A stretch of DNA of 64,000 nucleotides, from contig JAOACD010000009.1 of assembly GCA_026417975.1 (NCBI GenBank), forward strand, positions 248,001 to 312,000, written 5' to 3'. Within the stretch, counting starts at the first letter, position 1; each line of letters opens with the position of its first letter. Made by a program: the position numbers and the translations under genes. The notes below the pieces were generated by a model. The model was not told where the DNA came from. It worked only from the letters and a program-made list of their open reading frames with translations, and made no database searches. Positions 15,666 to 25,133 of this stretch are shown in pieces. The DNA is from Melioribacter sp. GTDB taxonomy: Bacteria > Bacteroidota > Ignavibacteria > Ignavibacteriales > Melioribacteraceae.

Positions 15666-17041
15666 AAATTACTTTAGAAGATTTGTTTAATATTTCCGGT
15701 TCTGTGATTTATAACCCAGATAGTTATAAACCAGTTTCATGTGTATCTATAGATTCTCGTAAGATTAATGGTCCATCTTTATTTGTAGCAATTAAAGGGG
15801 AAAGATTTGATGGTCATAATTTTGTAGAAGAAGCAATCTCAAAAGGTGCAAAGGCTGTTATAATTAATAAAAATAAGCTGAGAAAATTTAATTCTCTAAA
15901 AATACCTTTCATTACAGTTCCCGATACTATCAAGGCTTATGGTGAGCTTGCAGCAAGATGGAGAGATAAGTTAAATGCCAAGGTGATTTCTATTACTGGG
16001 AGTAATGGCAAAACCACTACAAAAGAAATGATAGCGTCTTTACTCAGCGAAAGATTTAATGTTGTTAAATCTGAAGCAAATAATAATAATCATATTGGCG
16101 TTCCTTTGACAATTTTTTCTGCCAACGAAAAATGTGAAATGTTAGTACTTGAACAAGGGACTAATCACATTGGGGAAATTCCATACTCTGCAAAAATTTC
16201 TAGACCAGACTTTGCATTGATTACAAATATTGGTGAGTCACACTTAGAATTTTTAAAAAGTAAAGAAGAAGTTTATAAAGAAAAGTCTGCTTTATTCGAA
16301 GAAGCAGAAAAACGTGGAGGTATAATTTTTATTAATGTTGATGACCCTATTATAAATAAAAATAGAAAAAGGTATTCAAACATTGTGACTTTTGGATTCA
16401 AAAATAACCCTGATGTGAAAGGAAAAATTCTGAATAATGATGATTTTGGGAGAGCAAGGATGCTAATTCAATATTCGAATGAAAGATTTGAAATATTAGT
16501 GCCTTTGCCAGGAGTATCAAATGCTAAGAATTTCTTAGCAGCTACCGCTGTAGCAATAAAGTTGGGCTTAACAAGCGAAGAAATTATAAGAGCATCACAG
16601 AAAATAAAACCTGTAAGTGGTAGACTTGAGATTAAGGAACTTAAAGATGCTATAGTAATTGATGATACTTACAATGCTAGTCCATCTTCAGTAAAAGCAG
16701 CTTACGATTTTCTGAATGCGATGAAGATTTACAAAAAAAAGATTTTGATCTTAGGTGATATGTTTGAACTTGGTAAGTATGCTGTGAAATTTCATAGAGA
16801 GCTTGCAAAAAACTTTAGAAAAGACAAAAACTTAGTTGTACTTACTCATGGAAAACTAATGAAGCATTTGCACAAAGAATTAAAAAAGAGAGATATAAAA
16901 TCAATACACTTTGAAACTCGCGAAGCTTTACGTCTTTATCTTCAATATGAAGTTGAAGGTAAGTCGATTATACTTGTTAAAGGCTCGCGAGGAATGAAAA
17001 TGGAAGAATTTATTAACATTTTAGAGAACAGGTTTAAATAA
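15653..17041 (+). CDS. murF: UDP-MurNAc-tripeptide:D-Ala-D-Ala ligase MurF
   Basis: Cytoplasmic Mur ligase adding the D-Ala-D-Ala dipeptide. Features: the CVSIDSRKINGPSLFVAIKG N-terminal domain motif, the ATP-binding ITGSNGKTTTKEM, the central NNNHIGVPLT and EQGTNHIGEI segments characteristic of MurF, and IDDTYNASPSS in the C-terminal domain, which is diagnostic. Length 462 is typical. It overlaps murE by 13 nt, and its stop overlaps the mraY start by one base. No ddl gene supplying D-Ala-D-Ala is in the window. Confidence 0.96.
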   Translation: MGKIKITLEDLFNISGSVIYNPDSYKPVSCVSIDSRKINGPSLFVAIKGERFDGHNFVEEAISKGAKAVIINKNKLRKFNSLKIPFITVPDTIKAYGELAARWRDKLNAKVISITGSNGKTTTKEMIASLLSERFNVVKSEANNNNHIGVPLTIFSANEKCEMLVLEQGTNHIGEIPYSAKISRPDFALITNIGESHLEFLKSKEEVYKEKSALFEEAEKRGGIIFINVDDPIINKNRKRYSNIVTFGFKNNPDVKGKILNNDDFGRARMLIQYSNERFEILVPLPGVSNAKNFLAATAVAIKLGLTSEEIIRASQKIKPVSGRLEIKELKDAIVIDDTYNASPSSVKAAYDFLNAMKIYKKKILILGDMFELGKYAVKFHRELAKNFRKDKNLVVLTHGKLMKHLHKELKKRDIKSIHFETREALRLYLQYEVEGKSIILVKGSRGMKMEEFINILENRFK

Positions 17042-18150
17042 TGTTTTACTATTTATTTAATTACATAAACGAAACTTTTAATCCGCCAGGGTTTGATCTT
17101 TTTAGGTTCTTATCATTTCGATCTGCATTGTCTGCTATTACTGCATTAATAATATCTTTAATTTTTGGACCAAAGATAATTAGGATGCTAAAAAAATATC
17201 AAATAGATCAGCCTATTAGAGATGATGGACCAAAAACACACAAAAAGAAAGCAGGTACACCTACTATGGGTGGGCTTATAATTTTACTTTCTGTTGTGAT
17301 ACCTGTGCTTTTATGGAGTAATTTAAAAAGCATTTATATTTTGCTCACTCTCTTTGCAACAATCTTTTTAGGAGCAATTGGTTTTCTTGACGATTATTTA
17401 AAAGTAGTTAAAAAACTTCCAACTGGACTAATTGCTCGTTATAAATTATTAGGACAAATTTTTGTTGGATTAGTTATTGGTTGTGCTATCTTTTTTTTAC
17501 CAGAATTTTCACAATATAATACACAAACTACTTTACCATTTTTCAAAAATCTTAATTGGGATTTTTCCTACTTATATATTCCTTGGGTAGTTTTCATTAT
17601 TACAGCAACGTCAAATGCTGTAAACTTGACTGATGGTTTAGATGGACTTGCTATAGGAACTATGATTATAGTTATGCTTGCCTTGGCTGTTATAGTTTAT
17701 GTTACGGGAAATGTAATTTATGCTGATTATTTGAATATAATTTATTTGGCTGGTAGCGGAGAACTTACAGTTTTTATAGCTGCTTTAATTGGTGCTGGGC
17801 TTGGTTTCTTATGGTTTAACTTTTATCCTGCTGAAGTTTTTATGGGGGATACTGGCTCACTTTCATTAGGGGGTGCATTTGGAGTAATTATGATTTTAGT
17901 TAAAAAAGATTTGCTAATACCTATACTCGGTGGAATTTATTTTGCAGAAACTCTTTCGGTTATAATTCAGAGATTTTATTTCAAATATACTAAGAAAAAG
18001 TATGGTGAAGGTCGAAGAATTTTTAAGATGGCACCTATTCATCACCATTTTGAACAATTAAATTGGGCTGAACCAAAAATTGTAATCAGATTTTACATTG
18101 TAACAATTATCCTTGCAATTATAAGCTTGGCTTCATTTAAGGTGAGATGA
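17041..18150 (+). CDS. mraY: Phospho-MurNAc-pentapeptide translocase MraY
   Basis: Inner-membrane enzyme joining phospho-MurNAc-pentapeptide to undecaprenyl phosphate, making lipid I. About ten membrane helices are visible. Catalytic landmarks: KKKAGTPTMGGL, the FLDDYLKV aspartates, NAVNLTDGLDGLA, FMGDTGSLSLGG and the APIHHHFE histidines near the end. Length 369 is normal for Bacteroidota-type MraY. The start codon overlaps the murF stop and the end overlaps murD by 4 nt. Confidence 0.97.
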   Translation: MFYYLFNYINETFNPPGFDLFRFLSFRSALSAITALIISLIFGPKIIRMLKKYQIDQPIRDDGPKTHKKKAGTPTMGGLIILLSVVIPVLLWSNLKSIYILLTLFATIFLGAIGFLDDYLKVVKKLPTGLIARYKLLGQIFVGLVIGCAIFFLPEFSQYNTQTTLPFFKNLNWDFSYLYIPWVVFIITATSNAVNLTDGLDGLAIGTMIIVMLALAVIVYVTGNVIYADYLNIIYLAGSGELTVFIAALIGAGLGFLWFNFYPAEVFMGDTGSLSLGGAFGVIMILVKKDLLIPILGGIYFAETLSVIIQRFYFKYTKKKYGEGRRIFKMAPIHHHFEQLNWAEPKIVIRFYIVTIILAIISLASFKVR

Positions 18151-19499
18151 TGAATATTGAAGGTAAAAAAATTTCTATAATTGGTGCTGTAAGAAGTGGT
18201 ATAGGAGCAGCAAAATTGGCTAAAAAAATGAATGCTATTCCTTTTGTTAGTGATTCTGGTTCTTGGGAAAGTCTACAAAAATCAATAGAAATTCTTCAAA
18301 AAGAAGGTATTGATTATGAAATTGGATTGCATTCAGACAAAGTTTACGACTGCGACTTAATAATTACAAGTCCAGGAGTTCCATCAGATTCTGAAGTATT
18401 GCAAAAAGCAAAACAAAAAGGTATTGAAGTTATTAGTGAGCTTGAATTTGCATCTTGGTTTTGTAAAGGTACTATAATTTCGATAACTGGCACTAACGGA
18501 AAAACAACTACTACTTCTTTAATGAATTATACTTTAAATGAATGTGGATTAAAATCTTATTCGGCAGGTAATATAGGAAATGCCTTTTCAGAAATTGTGC
18601 TCAATGTTAAAGAAAATGAGTTTGTAGCTTTAGAAACCTCGAGCTTTCAATTAGATTTTGTAAATAAATTTAATCCAAAATTTGCAATATTACTTAACAT
18701 TACTCCAGATCATCTGGATAGATATAATAATAATTTCGAAGAGTATATAGCAGCTAAGTTTAATATTTCTAAAAATCAAAATGAAGATGATTTTTTTATT
18801 TATAATGCTGATGATTTAACAATCGTTGAGCGAATAAAGGATATTAAAGCTCGCAAAATAGGCTTTTCGTTATATAAAAAATTAGAAGTTGGTGCATATT
18901 ATAGAGATGGTAAAATTTGCTTTGCATGGTATGGAAAACATGAAGAGGTTTGTAATTCATCAGATTTATTTATAAAAGGAGAACATAATATTGCAAATAC
19001 GCTTGCAGTGCTTGCAGTTGCAAAGATTTTGAATCTTCCAAACAGAAAAATCAAAAATTCATTTTCAACTTTTAGAGGGGTTGAACATAGAATTGAATTT
19101 GTAAGAGAACTTGATGGAGTGGAATATTATAACGACTCTAAAGCAACTAATGTTGATTCAGTTTGGTATGCACTTAAAAGCTTTGATAAACCTATTTACT
19201 TAATTCTTGGTGGGAAAGATAAAGGCAATAACTATGATAAGATTAAAGATTTGGTTATTCAAAAAGTAAAAAAAATATATGCTATTGGATCTTCTGCCAA
19301 TAAAATATATGAATATTTTAAAAACATTGTGCCTACAGAATACATGCAGACGATAGAAAATTGTGTAGAAACAGCAAGAAAAGAAGCTGAACCTGGTTCA
19401 GTTGTTCTTTTATCACCTGCATGTGCAAGTTTTGATATGTTTGATAACTACGAACATCGAGGTAAAGTCTTTAAAACGGCAGTAAAGAACTTAAAATGA
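18147..19499 (+). CDS. murD: UDP-MurNAc-L-Ala:D-Glu ligase MurD
   Basis: Cytoplasmic Mur ligase adding D-glutamate to UDP-MurNAc-L-Ala. It has a Rossmann-like N-terminus, SPGVPSDS, the P-loop ITGTNGKTTTTSLM, ETSSFQLD, NITPDHLDRY, and the C-terminal LILGGKDKGNNY and LSPACASFDMFDNYEHRG, which is the MurD signature. Length 450 is typical. Two adjacent ATG codons (18147, 18150) could serve as start. Both ends overlap neighbours by 4 nt, showing tight coupling with mraY and ftsW. Confidence 0.96.
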   Translation: MMNIEGKKISIIGAVRSGIGAAKLAKKMNAIPFVSDSGSWESLQKSIEILQKEGIDYEIGLHSDKVYDCDLIITSPGVPSDSEVLQKAKQKGIEVISELEFASWFCKGTIISITGTNGKTTTTSLMNYTLNECGLKSYSAGNIGNAFSEIVLNVKENEFVALETSSFQLDFVNKFNPKFAILLNITPDHLDRYNNNFEEYIAAKFNISKNQNEDDFFIYNADDLTIVERIKDIKARKIGFSLYKKLEVGAYYRDGKICFAWYGKHEEVCNSSDLFIKGEHNIANTLAVLAVAKILNLPNRKIKNSFSTFRGVEHRIEFVRELDGVEYYNDSKATNVDSVWYALKSFDKPIYLILGGKDKGNNYDKIKDLVIQKVKKIYAIGSSANKIYEYFKNIVPTEYMQTIENCVETARKEAEPGSVVLLSPACASFDMFDNYEHRGKVFKTAVKNLK

Positions 19500-20614
19500 T
19501 GAGGTTAATGATTAAAATTATGATAGTAGTAGTAGTAGCACTTATGCTTTTAGGTGCTATTATGGTTTTTACTGCTAGTGGGACTTATAGTATGAATAAA
19601 TTCAATAACTTTTATTTTTTATTCAAAGCCCATTTATGGAAAGTTTTAGTTGCCTGTGTTTTAATTTTTGTTTTTGCTGCTATTCCGTATGATATATATC
19701 GTAAGTGGAGTATATGGATGATGTTGATGATGACAATAATACTAGTAATTACTTTGTTTGCTGCTACTAAGTCGAAAGGTGCAGGAAGATGGCTTAACGT
19801 TTTTGGATTATTTAGCTTCCAACCATCGGAGGTAGCAAAAATTTTATTAATTATACATCTGGCTGCTTTGATAGAAAAAAAGAAAAAATTAATACAGAAT
19901 TTTAAAAAAGGGTTTCTTATAGCTTTAATGTGGATTGTATTATTTGTTGGATTAATTATTGTACAACCTCATGTTAGCGTTTCAATTATTATGATAATAA
20001 CTTCATTTACAATACTATATGTAGGTGGAGCAAAACTAAAACATATTTTGAGTGTATTTTCTGTATTAGCAACTTTTTTTGCAATAGCAATTTTATTTTT
20101 CTCTCACGCAAGACAAAGAGTAAATGACTATATAAATAGCTTAATTACTGGAAATGATGTAAATATTCAAGTTATGCAGGCAAAAATAGCATTAGGAAGT
20201 GGTGGATTAAGAGGATTAGGATTTGGTCATAGTCGCCAGAGCGACCTTTTTCTACCTGAATCATATGGAGATTTTATTTTTTCAGTTATAGGTGAAGAAA
20301 CTGGATTTATTGGTGTCTTTGTTGTTCTTTTACTTTATTTGGTTTTTTTTGTAGCCTGTTTAGTTATAGCAAAAAAGTCACAAGATAAATTTGGCCAAAT
20401 GCTAGTATTTGGTCTTAGTTTAAATATTATAGTAAATGCATTTGTTAATGTTGGAGTTGTTACAGGATTACTGCCAACAACCGGTATCCCACTGCCATTT
20501 ATAAGCTTTGGTGGAACTTCAATTATATTACTTGGTGCATCAATAGGAATAATCTTGAATGTTGCTCAGCAATCATTAAAAACAGAAGAACTAAAATTAG
20601 CACAGGTAGGATGA
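19496..20614 (+). CDS. ftsW: Septal peptidoglycan polymerase FtsW (SEDS family)
   Basis: A polytopic SEDS glycosyltransferase, partner of FtsI, that polymerises lipid II at the septum. About nine or ten transmembrane helices are visible, with KGAGRWLNVFGLFSFQPSE, the extracytoplasmic loop containing ALGSGGLRGLGFG, and the late motif PTTGIPLPFISFGGTS, all characteristic of FtsW/RodA. FtsW rather than RodA is chosen from its position between murD and murG. Length 372 is normal. The start MMRLMIKIM offers alternative ATGs (19496, 19499, 19508). It overlaps murD and murG by 4 nt each. Confidence 0.94.
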   Translation: MMRLMIKIMIVVVVALMLLGAIMVFTASGTYSMNKFNNFYFLFKAHLWKVLVACVLIFVFAAIPYDIYRKWSIWMMLMMTIILVITLFAATKSKGAGRWLNVFGLFSFQPSEVAKILLIIHLAALIEKKKKLIQNFKKGFLIALMWIVLFVGLIIVQPHVSVSIIMIITSFTILYVGGAKLKHILSVFSVLATFFAIAILFFSHARQRVNDYINSLITGNDVNIQVMQAKIALGSGGLRGLGFGHSRQSDLFLPESYGDFIFSVIGEETGFIGVFVVLLLYLVFFVACLVIAKKSQDKFGQMLVFGLSLNIIVNAFVNVGVVTGLLPTTGIPLPFISFGGTSIILLGASIGIILNVAQQSLKTEELKLAQVG

Positions 20615-21705
20615 AAACTATTTATCGATTCATATTTGCAGGCGGTGGAACAGGAGGACATTTGTATCCTGCTATTGCAGTAGCTGAAAGAGTGCGTGCT
20701 CTGAAACCAGAAGCTGAAATTTTATTTGTAGGTACAAAAAATAAAATAGAGGCACAGGTAGTTCCAGAACATAATTTTAATTTTAGTACAATTTTAATAA
20801 GTGGTTTTTCGAGAAAATTTAGTTTTAACAATTTATTATTCCCAATTAAGTTGTTTATAGGAACAATTCAATCACTGATTATCAACATGAAATTTAAACC
20901 TCGGGTAGCTATTGGTACAGGGGCTTATATTTCTGGACCTGTTATTTGGACTGCTTCTTTGATGGGTTCAAAGATAGTTTTACTAGAACAAAATAGTTAT
21001 CCTGGATTGACAAATCGGTTGCTTGAAAAAAAAGCAGATGAAATTCATTTAACTTATGAAGAATCAAAGAAATACTTTAGAGAAAAACAAAAATTATATG
21101 TTACAGGTAATCCCGTTAGAATTAATTTGAAACTTATAGATAAACAAGAAGCACTAAAAAAATTTAATTTAAGTTATTCTAAAAAAACTTTGTTAGTCCT
21201 AGGTGGCAGCCTTGGTGCAAAGTCAATAAATAATGTTGTAGCAAATTTCATAGAAGAAGTGATTAAAAATGATATTCAAATTATTTGGCAAACAGGTGTA
21301 AAATATTTTGATGAGTACAAAAAGTACCAAAAAGAAGGAATTAGAATTTTACCATTTATTAGTGATATGCAGGCCGCTTATAGCGCATGTGACTTGGTTT
21401 TAGCTAGGGCAGGAGCAACAACTATAGCAGAAATTTCTTCTATTGGATTACCTGTTATTTTTGTTCCTTCAACAAATGTAGCTGCAAATCATCAGTATCT
21501 TAATGCAAAAGTTTTGACAGAAAATAATGCAGCTATACTAATCGAAGATAATAATTTGCAAAATGAGTTTTTGCCTAAAGTTATTGAAATAATCAATGAT
21601 GAAGAAAAACTAACTACTTTGAAAAAAAATATAAAACAATTTTCTAGGCCAGAGGCTGCAAATATAATTGCAGAAAGAATAATAAAATTAGCAGAAGCTT
21701 TTTAA
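20611..21705 (+). CDS. murG: UDP-GlcNAc:lipid I N-acetylglucosamine transferase MurG
   Basis: Peripheral inner-membrane GT28 transferase converting lipid I to lipid II. The first glycine-rich loop GGGTGGHLYPAIAVAERV, the GTGAYISGPV loop, LLEQNSYPGLTNRLL, the third glycine loop LGGSLGAKSINN, and RAGATTIAEISSIGLPVIFVP are all family landmarks. Length 364 is typical. It overlaps ftsW by 4 nt; murC follows without a gap. Confidence 0.97.
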   Translation: MKTIYRFIFAGGGTGGHLYPAIAVAERVRALKPEAEILFVGTKNKIEAQVVPEHNFNFSTILISGFSRKFSFNNLLFPIKLFIGTIQSLIINMKFKPRVAIGTGAYISGPVIWTASLMGSKIVLLEQNSYPGLTNRLLEKKADEIHLTYEESKKYFREKQKLYVTGNPVRINLKLIDKQEALKKFNLSYSKKTLLVLGGSLGAKSINNVVANFIEEVIKNDIQIIWQTGVKYFDEYKKYQKEGIRILPFISDMQAAYSACDLVLARAGATTIAEISSIGLPVIFVPSTNVAANHQYLNAKVLTENNAAILIEDNNLQNEFLPKVIEIINDEEKLTTLKKNIKQFSRPEAANIIAERIIKLAEAF

Positions 21706-21723
21706 TTGAAGGATATAAATTTT

Positions 21724-23106
21724 ATGATGACTAAAACTATTAAGAAAATTCATTTTGTTGGAATAGGCGGAATAGGAATGAGCGGAATTGCAGAAATACT
21801 CTTAAGTCAGGGGTTTATTATTACTGGTTCAGATTTACAAAAAACAGAAATTACCGATAGACTTGAGAGTCTTGGAATAAAAATTTATGAAGGGCATTCA
21901 CCTGAATATATCAAAGATGCAGACCTTGTTGTATATTCATCTGCGGTAACATTAGATAATCCTGAAGTGAAAGCTGCAATTGAAAAGAAGGTTCCTGTGA
22001 TTAAACGTTCTGAAATGTTAGCAGAGTGTATGAGAATGAAATATGGAATTGCTATTGCAGGAACACATGGAAAGACTACCACAACTTCTATGGTTGGTCT
22101 TGTTCTTACCGAAGCAGGATTGGATCCAACAATTATAGTAGGAGGTAGGTTATACAGTTTAGGTGGGACAAACGCAAGATTGGGGAAGGGGGATTTTATT
22201 GTAGTAGAAGCAGATGAATTTGATAGAACATTCTTAAAATTATCCCCAGTTATTGCTGCAATTACAACACTAGAAAGAGAGCATCTTGATACTTATAAGG
22301 ATTTAGATGATTTAAAATCTGCCTTTACAGAGTTTGCTAATAAAGTTCCTTTCTTTGGATTTATTGTTCTTTGTCTTGATGAACCAGCACTTCAAGACAT
22401 AATTCCTTTTATAAACAAAAAAATATTTACTTATGGACTATCTCCACAGGCAGATGTTAGGGCAATTAATGTTGCGCATAATAGGAATTCTTCTGAGTTT
22501 ACTGTAATGTACAAAGGAGAAGAACTTGGTCAAATTAAATTAAATATTCCTGGAATTCATAATGTAAAAAATTCGCTTGTAGCTATTACAATAGCCCGAG
22601 AAATGGGTGTTGAATTTAATATTATAAAGAAATCGCTGGAATCTTTTACAGGTGTTAGTCGTCGTTTCGAAATAAAATATGATAAAGAAATAATGGTTAT
22701 AGATGATTATGCTCATCACCCAACGGAAATTGATGTTACTCTTGATGGAATTCGTCGAGGTTGGAATAGAAGATTAGTAGTTGTTTTCCAGCCTCATTTA
22801 TATTCAAGAACAAGAGACTTCTATTCGGATTTTGGTAGGTCTTTTTTGAATTCTGACATCTTTATTTGTACTGATGTCTATCCTGCTCGTGAAAAACCTA
22901 TAGAAGGAATTACAGGCGAATTAATTGCTAATGCAGCCAAGAATTATGGACACAAAAATGTTTATTATGAACCAGATAAAACAAAAATTCCTGATTTATT
23001 AAAAAGTATTTACAAAATGGATGATATAATAATCACTATGGGTGCAGGCGACATTTGGAAGTATGGTGAAAAATTTATAGAACATTTGAAATTGGGAAGT
23101 AATTGA
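21724..23106 (+). CDS. murC: UDP-MurNAc:L-alanine ligase MurC
   Basis: Cytoplasmic Mur ligase starting the stem peptide with L-alanine. It shows HFVGIGGIGMSGIAEILL, the SSAV segment, P-loop GTHGKTTTTSMVGLVL, VEADEFDRTFL, and the C-terminal DDYAHHPTEI and FQPHLYSRTRDF, all MurC signatures. A TTG at 21706 could extend the frame by six residues, but GAAGGA at 21708-21713 positions the ribosome on the ATG at 21724 (or 21727). The last three bases overlap possible starts of ftsQ. murB, often near murC in other groups, is not here. Confidence 0.95.
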   Translation: MMTKTIKKIHFVGIGGIGMSGIAEILLSQGFIITGSDLQKTEITDRLESLGIKIYEGHSPEYIKDADLVVYSSAVTLDNPEVKAAIEKKVPVIKRSEMLAECMRMKYGIAIAGTHGKTTTTSMVGLVLTEAGLDPTIIVGGRLYSLGGTNARLGKGDFIVVEADEFDRTFLKLSPVIAAITTLEREHLDTYKDLDDLKSAFTEFANKVPFFGFIVLCLDEPALQDIIPFINKKIFTYGLSPQADVRAINVAHNRNSSEFTVMYKGEELGQIKLNIPGIHNVKNSLVAITIAREMGVEFNIIKKSLESFTGVSRRFEIKYDKEIMVIDDYAHHPTEIDVTLDGIRRGWNRRLVVVFQPHLYSRTRDFYSDFGRSFLNSDIFICTDVYPAREKPIEGITGELIANAAKNYGHKNVYYEPDKTKIPDLLKSIYKMDDIIITMGAGDIWKYGEKFIEHLKLGSN

Positions 23107-23108
23107 TT

Positions 23109-23870
23109 ATGAAAAAAATATTGAGTTTGGTATTAATAATTTTTTTAGTAGGAATAATTATAAGTATAGCAATAGCTCAAAGAAATAATAATGAGGTCAT
23201 TATTAAATCAATAATTGTAGAAGGTAATAATCATCTTGATTCAATTGACTATATGAAATTTGCTAATCTAATAGGTAGTAATTATAAAGATTTATCTCTT
23301 AGAATTATTAAAGATAGGATTGAAAAGCATCCATATGTAAAATATGCTGATGTAAAATACATGGGTGGTTTTAAAGTGTATATTAAGATCTATGAAAAGA
23401 ATTTTGAGTCTATTCTAATAGATAAAGGGGAACAGTACATTTTAACAGAAGAACTTGAACTGCTGCCATTTTTGTCTGGTCTAAGAGATATAAACTTACC
23501 AATAATTTCAAATATTTCTAGAAAAGATTCATTGAAAATATTAACTCAACTAAGAAATAATCATGATATTCTGACCGCATCAAAAATTTTGAGCGGGCTT
23601 AAATTTACTAGCAGAGAGTTATACAACGAACTCTCAGTAATTGATATGAATTATGGAAAAGATATAGTTGTATATTTTAAATCAATCGATTATCCAGTTA
23701 TAATAGGGAGAGAAAACGAAATAAAAAAATTGGTTTACTACTATAGTTTTTGGGAAAATTTGAAAGGAAACGAAATTAATAATCTAATTAATTACATTGA
23801 CTTACGTTATAGTGGACACATTTATTTGGGAATTCAAGATAGCTTACTAGTAGGAGAAAAGAAATTATGA
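23109..23870 (+). CDS. ftsQ: Cell division protein FtsQ-like (POTRA domain)
   Basis: A bitopic divisome protein. A membrane helix near residues 3-23 is followed by a POTRA domain (about 30-100: IIKSIIVEGNNHL... then RIEKHPYVKYADVKY) and an FtsQ-type beta domain with ADV/VKIYEKNF-type strands and LPIISN. FtsQ links FtsL/FtsB to the rest of the divisome from the periplasm. Sequence conservation is weak, so position between murC and ftsA is important evidence. The frame opens at a TTG (23103) within the murC stop; the ATG at 23109 is preferred. It overlaps ftsA by 4 nt. Confidence 0.85.
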   Translation: MKKILSLVLIIFLVGIIISIAIAQRNNNEVIIKSIIVEGNNHLDSIDYMKFANLIGSNYKDLSLRIIKDRIEKHPYVKYADVKYMGGFKVYIKIYEKNFESILIDKGEQYILTEELELLPFLSGLRDINLPIISNISRKDSLKILTQLRNNHDILTASKILSGLKFTSRELYNELSVIDMNYGKDIVVYFKSIDYPVIIGRENEIKKLVYYYSFWENLKGNEINNLINYIDLRYSGHIYLGIQDSLLVGEKKL

Positions 23871-25111
23871 AAAAAAATGTAGTAGCAGGACTAGATTTAG
23901 GGACAACTAAAGTTTGTGCTGTGATTGCAGAAAAAACAGAAAACAATATTAATATTCTAGGCTTCGGTATTTCGCCCTCCGAAGGATTAAATCGCGGTTT
24001 AGTTGCAAATATTTCTAAGACCGCAGAGGCAATTAAACAAGCTATGAATGTTGCTTCTAACAGGGCAGGCTTAAGTGTAAAAGAATTGAATGTCGGAGTT
24101 GCTGGTGAACATATTACAAGTTTAAGACATAGAAATTATGTTACAATTAACAATCCTGACCATGAAATTACTAAGGAAGATTTGCTTCGACTTGAATCAG
24201 ATGTTCAGACGATAAGAATTCCTTCTGATAGACAAATTCTTCATATTATTCCAGAAGAGTACTTTGTAGACTATCAAGGTGGGATAGATGACCCAATAGG
24301 ACTTTGTGGCTCACGTCTCGAAGCTGTTAATCATGTTGTCCTTGCTTCTGTACCTGCAATGGAAAATATTAGAAAATCTGTAGAACGAGCAGGTTACTCA
24401 GTTAAAAATTATATACTACAACCTCTTGCTTCTTCTATTTCTGTGCTTGAGGAAAATGAAAAAGATTTAGGAGTATTGCTAATAGATATTGGTGGTGGAA
24501 CTACAGATTTAGCAGTGTTTCATCGTAAAGCAATAAAGCATACAAAAGTAATAGGAGTGGCTGGTAATCAAGTTACAAATGATATTAGAGAAACACTTGG
24601 TATTGTAACAGCTGATGCTGAGAAATTAAAAAAGGATTATGGTTATGCTATTGAAAGTGCTATTATAAAAGATGAAGATATTTATATCAAAGGAGTAGGA
24701 GCAAGGGGAAATATTAAAATCCCTGTTTCATTACTTACTCAGATTATAAGTGTAAGAATGAGAGAGCTATTTACACTAATAGATAATGAATTACGCGTTT
24801 CTGGCTTTAAAAATAAGATTAAGGCAGGTGTCGTATTAACTGGTGGTGGTTCACTGCTTAAAGGTTGTGTAGAATTAGCTGAAGATGTTTTTGGAATGCC
24901 AGCACGAATAGGTGTACCTCTCGATTTAGGTAGTGGCCTTTCACATGAGATAGAAAGCCCAGAGTTTGCAACGGTGGCTGGATTGATAAAAGGTCTACCG
25001 GGAATGCAATATGATGAAACTTCAGTAGAAATAAAAAAGATTAAAAAGGATAAGAAATTTCATCCTGGTAAATACTTTAAAAAGTTGCAAGAATTTTTTG
25101 AAAACTTATAA
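23867..25111 (+). CDS. ftsA: Cell division actin-like protein FtsA
   Basis: Actin-fold ATPase tethering FtsZ filaments to the membrane. Visible: phosphate-1 motif GLDLGTTKVCAVIAE, the 1C subdomain with VGVAGEHI, phosphate-2 motif LIDIGGGTTDLAVF, and the adenosine motif VLTGGGSLLKGC. The last 16 residues (HPGKYFKKLQEFFENL) form the amphipathic membrane-targeting helix. Length 414 is typical. A GGAG sequence precedes the ATG inside the end of ftsQ (4-nt overlap). ftsZ follows after 22 nt with its own strong ribosome-binding site. Confidence 0.97.
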   Translation: MKKNVVAGLDLGTTKVCAVIAEKTENNINILGFGISPSEGLNRGLVANISKTAEAIKQAMNVASNRAGLSVKELNVGVAGEHITSLRHRNYVTINNPDHEITKEDLLRLESDVQTIRIPSDRQILHIIPEEYFVDYQGGIDDPIGLCGSRLEAVNHVVLASVPAMENIRKSVERAGYSVKNYILQPLASSISVLEENEKDLGVLLIDIGGGTTDLAVFHRKAIKHTKVIGVAGNQVTNDIRETLGIVTADAEKLKKDYGYAIESAIIKDEDIYIKGVGARGNIKIPVSLLTQIISVRMRELFTLIDNELRVSGFKNKIKAGVVLTGGGSLLKGCVELAEDVFGMPARIGVPLDLGSGLSHEIESPEFATVAGLIKGLPGMQYDETSVEIKKIKKDKKFHPGKYFKKLQEFFENL

Positions 25112-25133
25112 ATGCCACAATTAAGGAGGTATT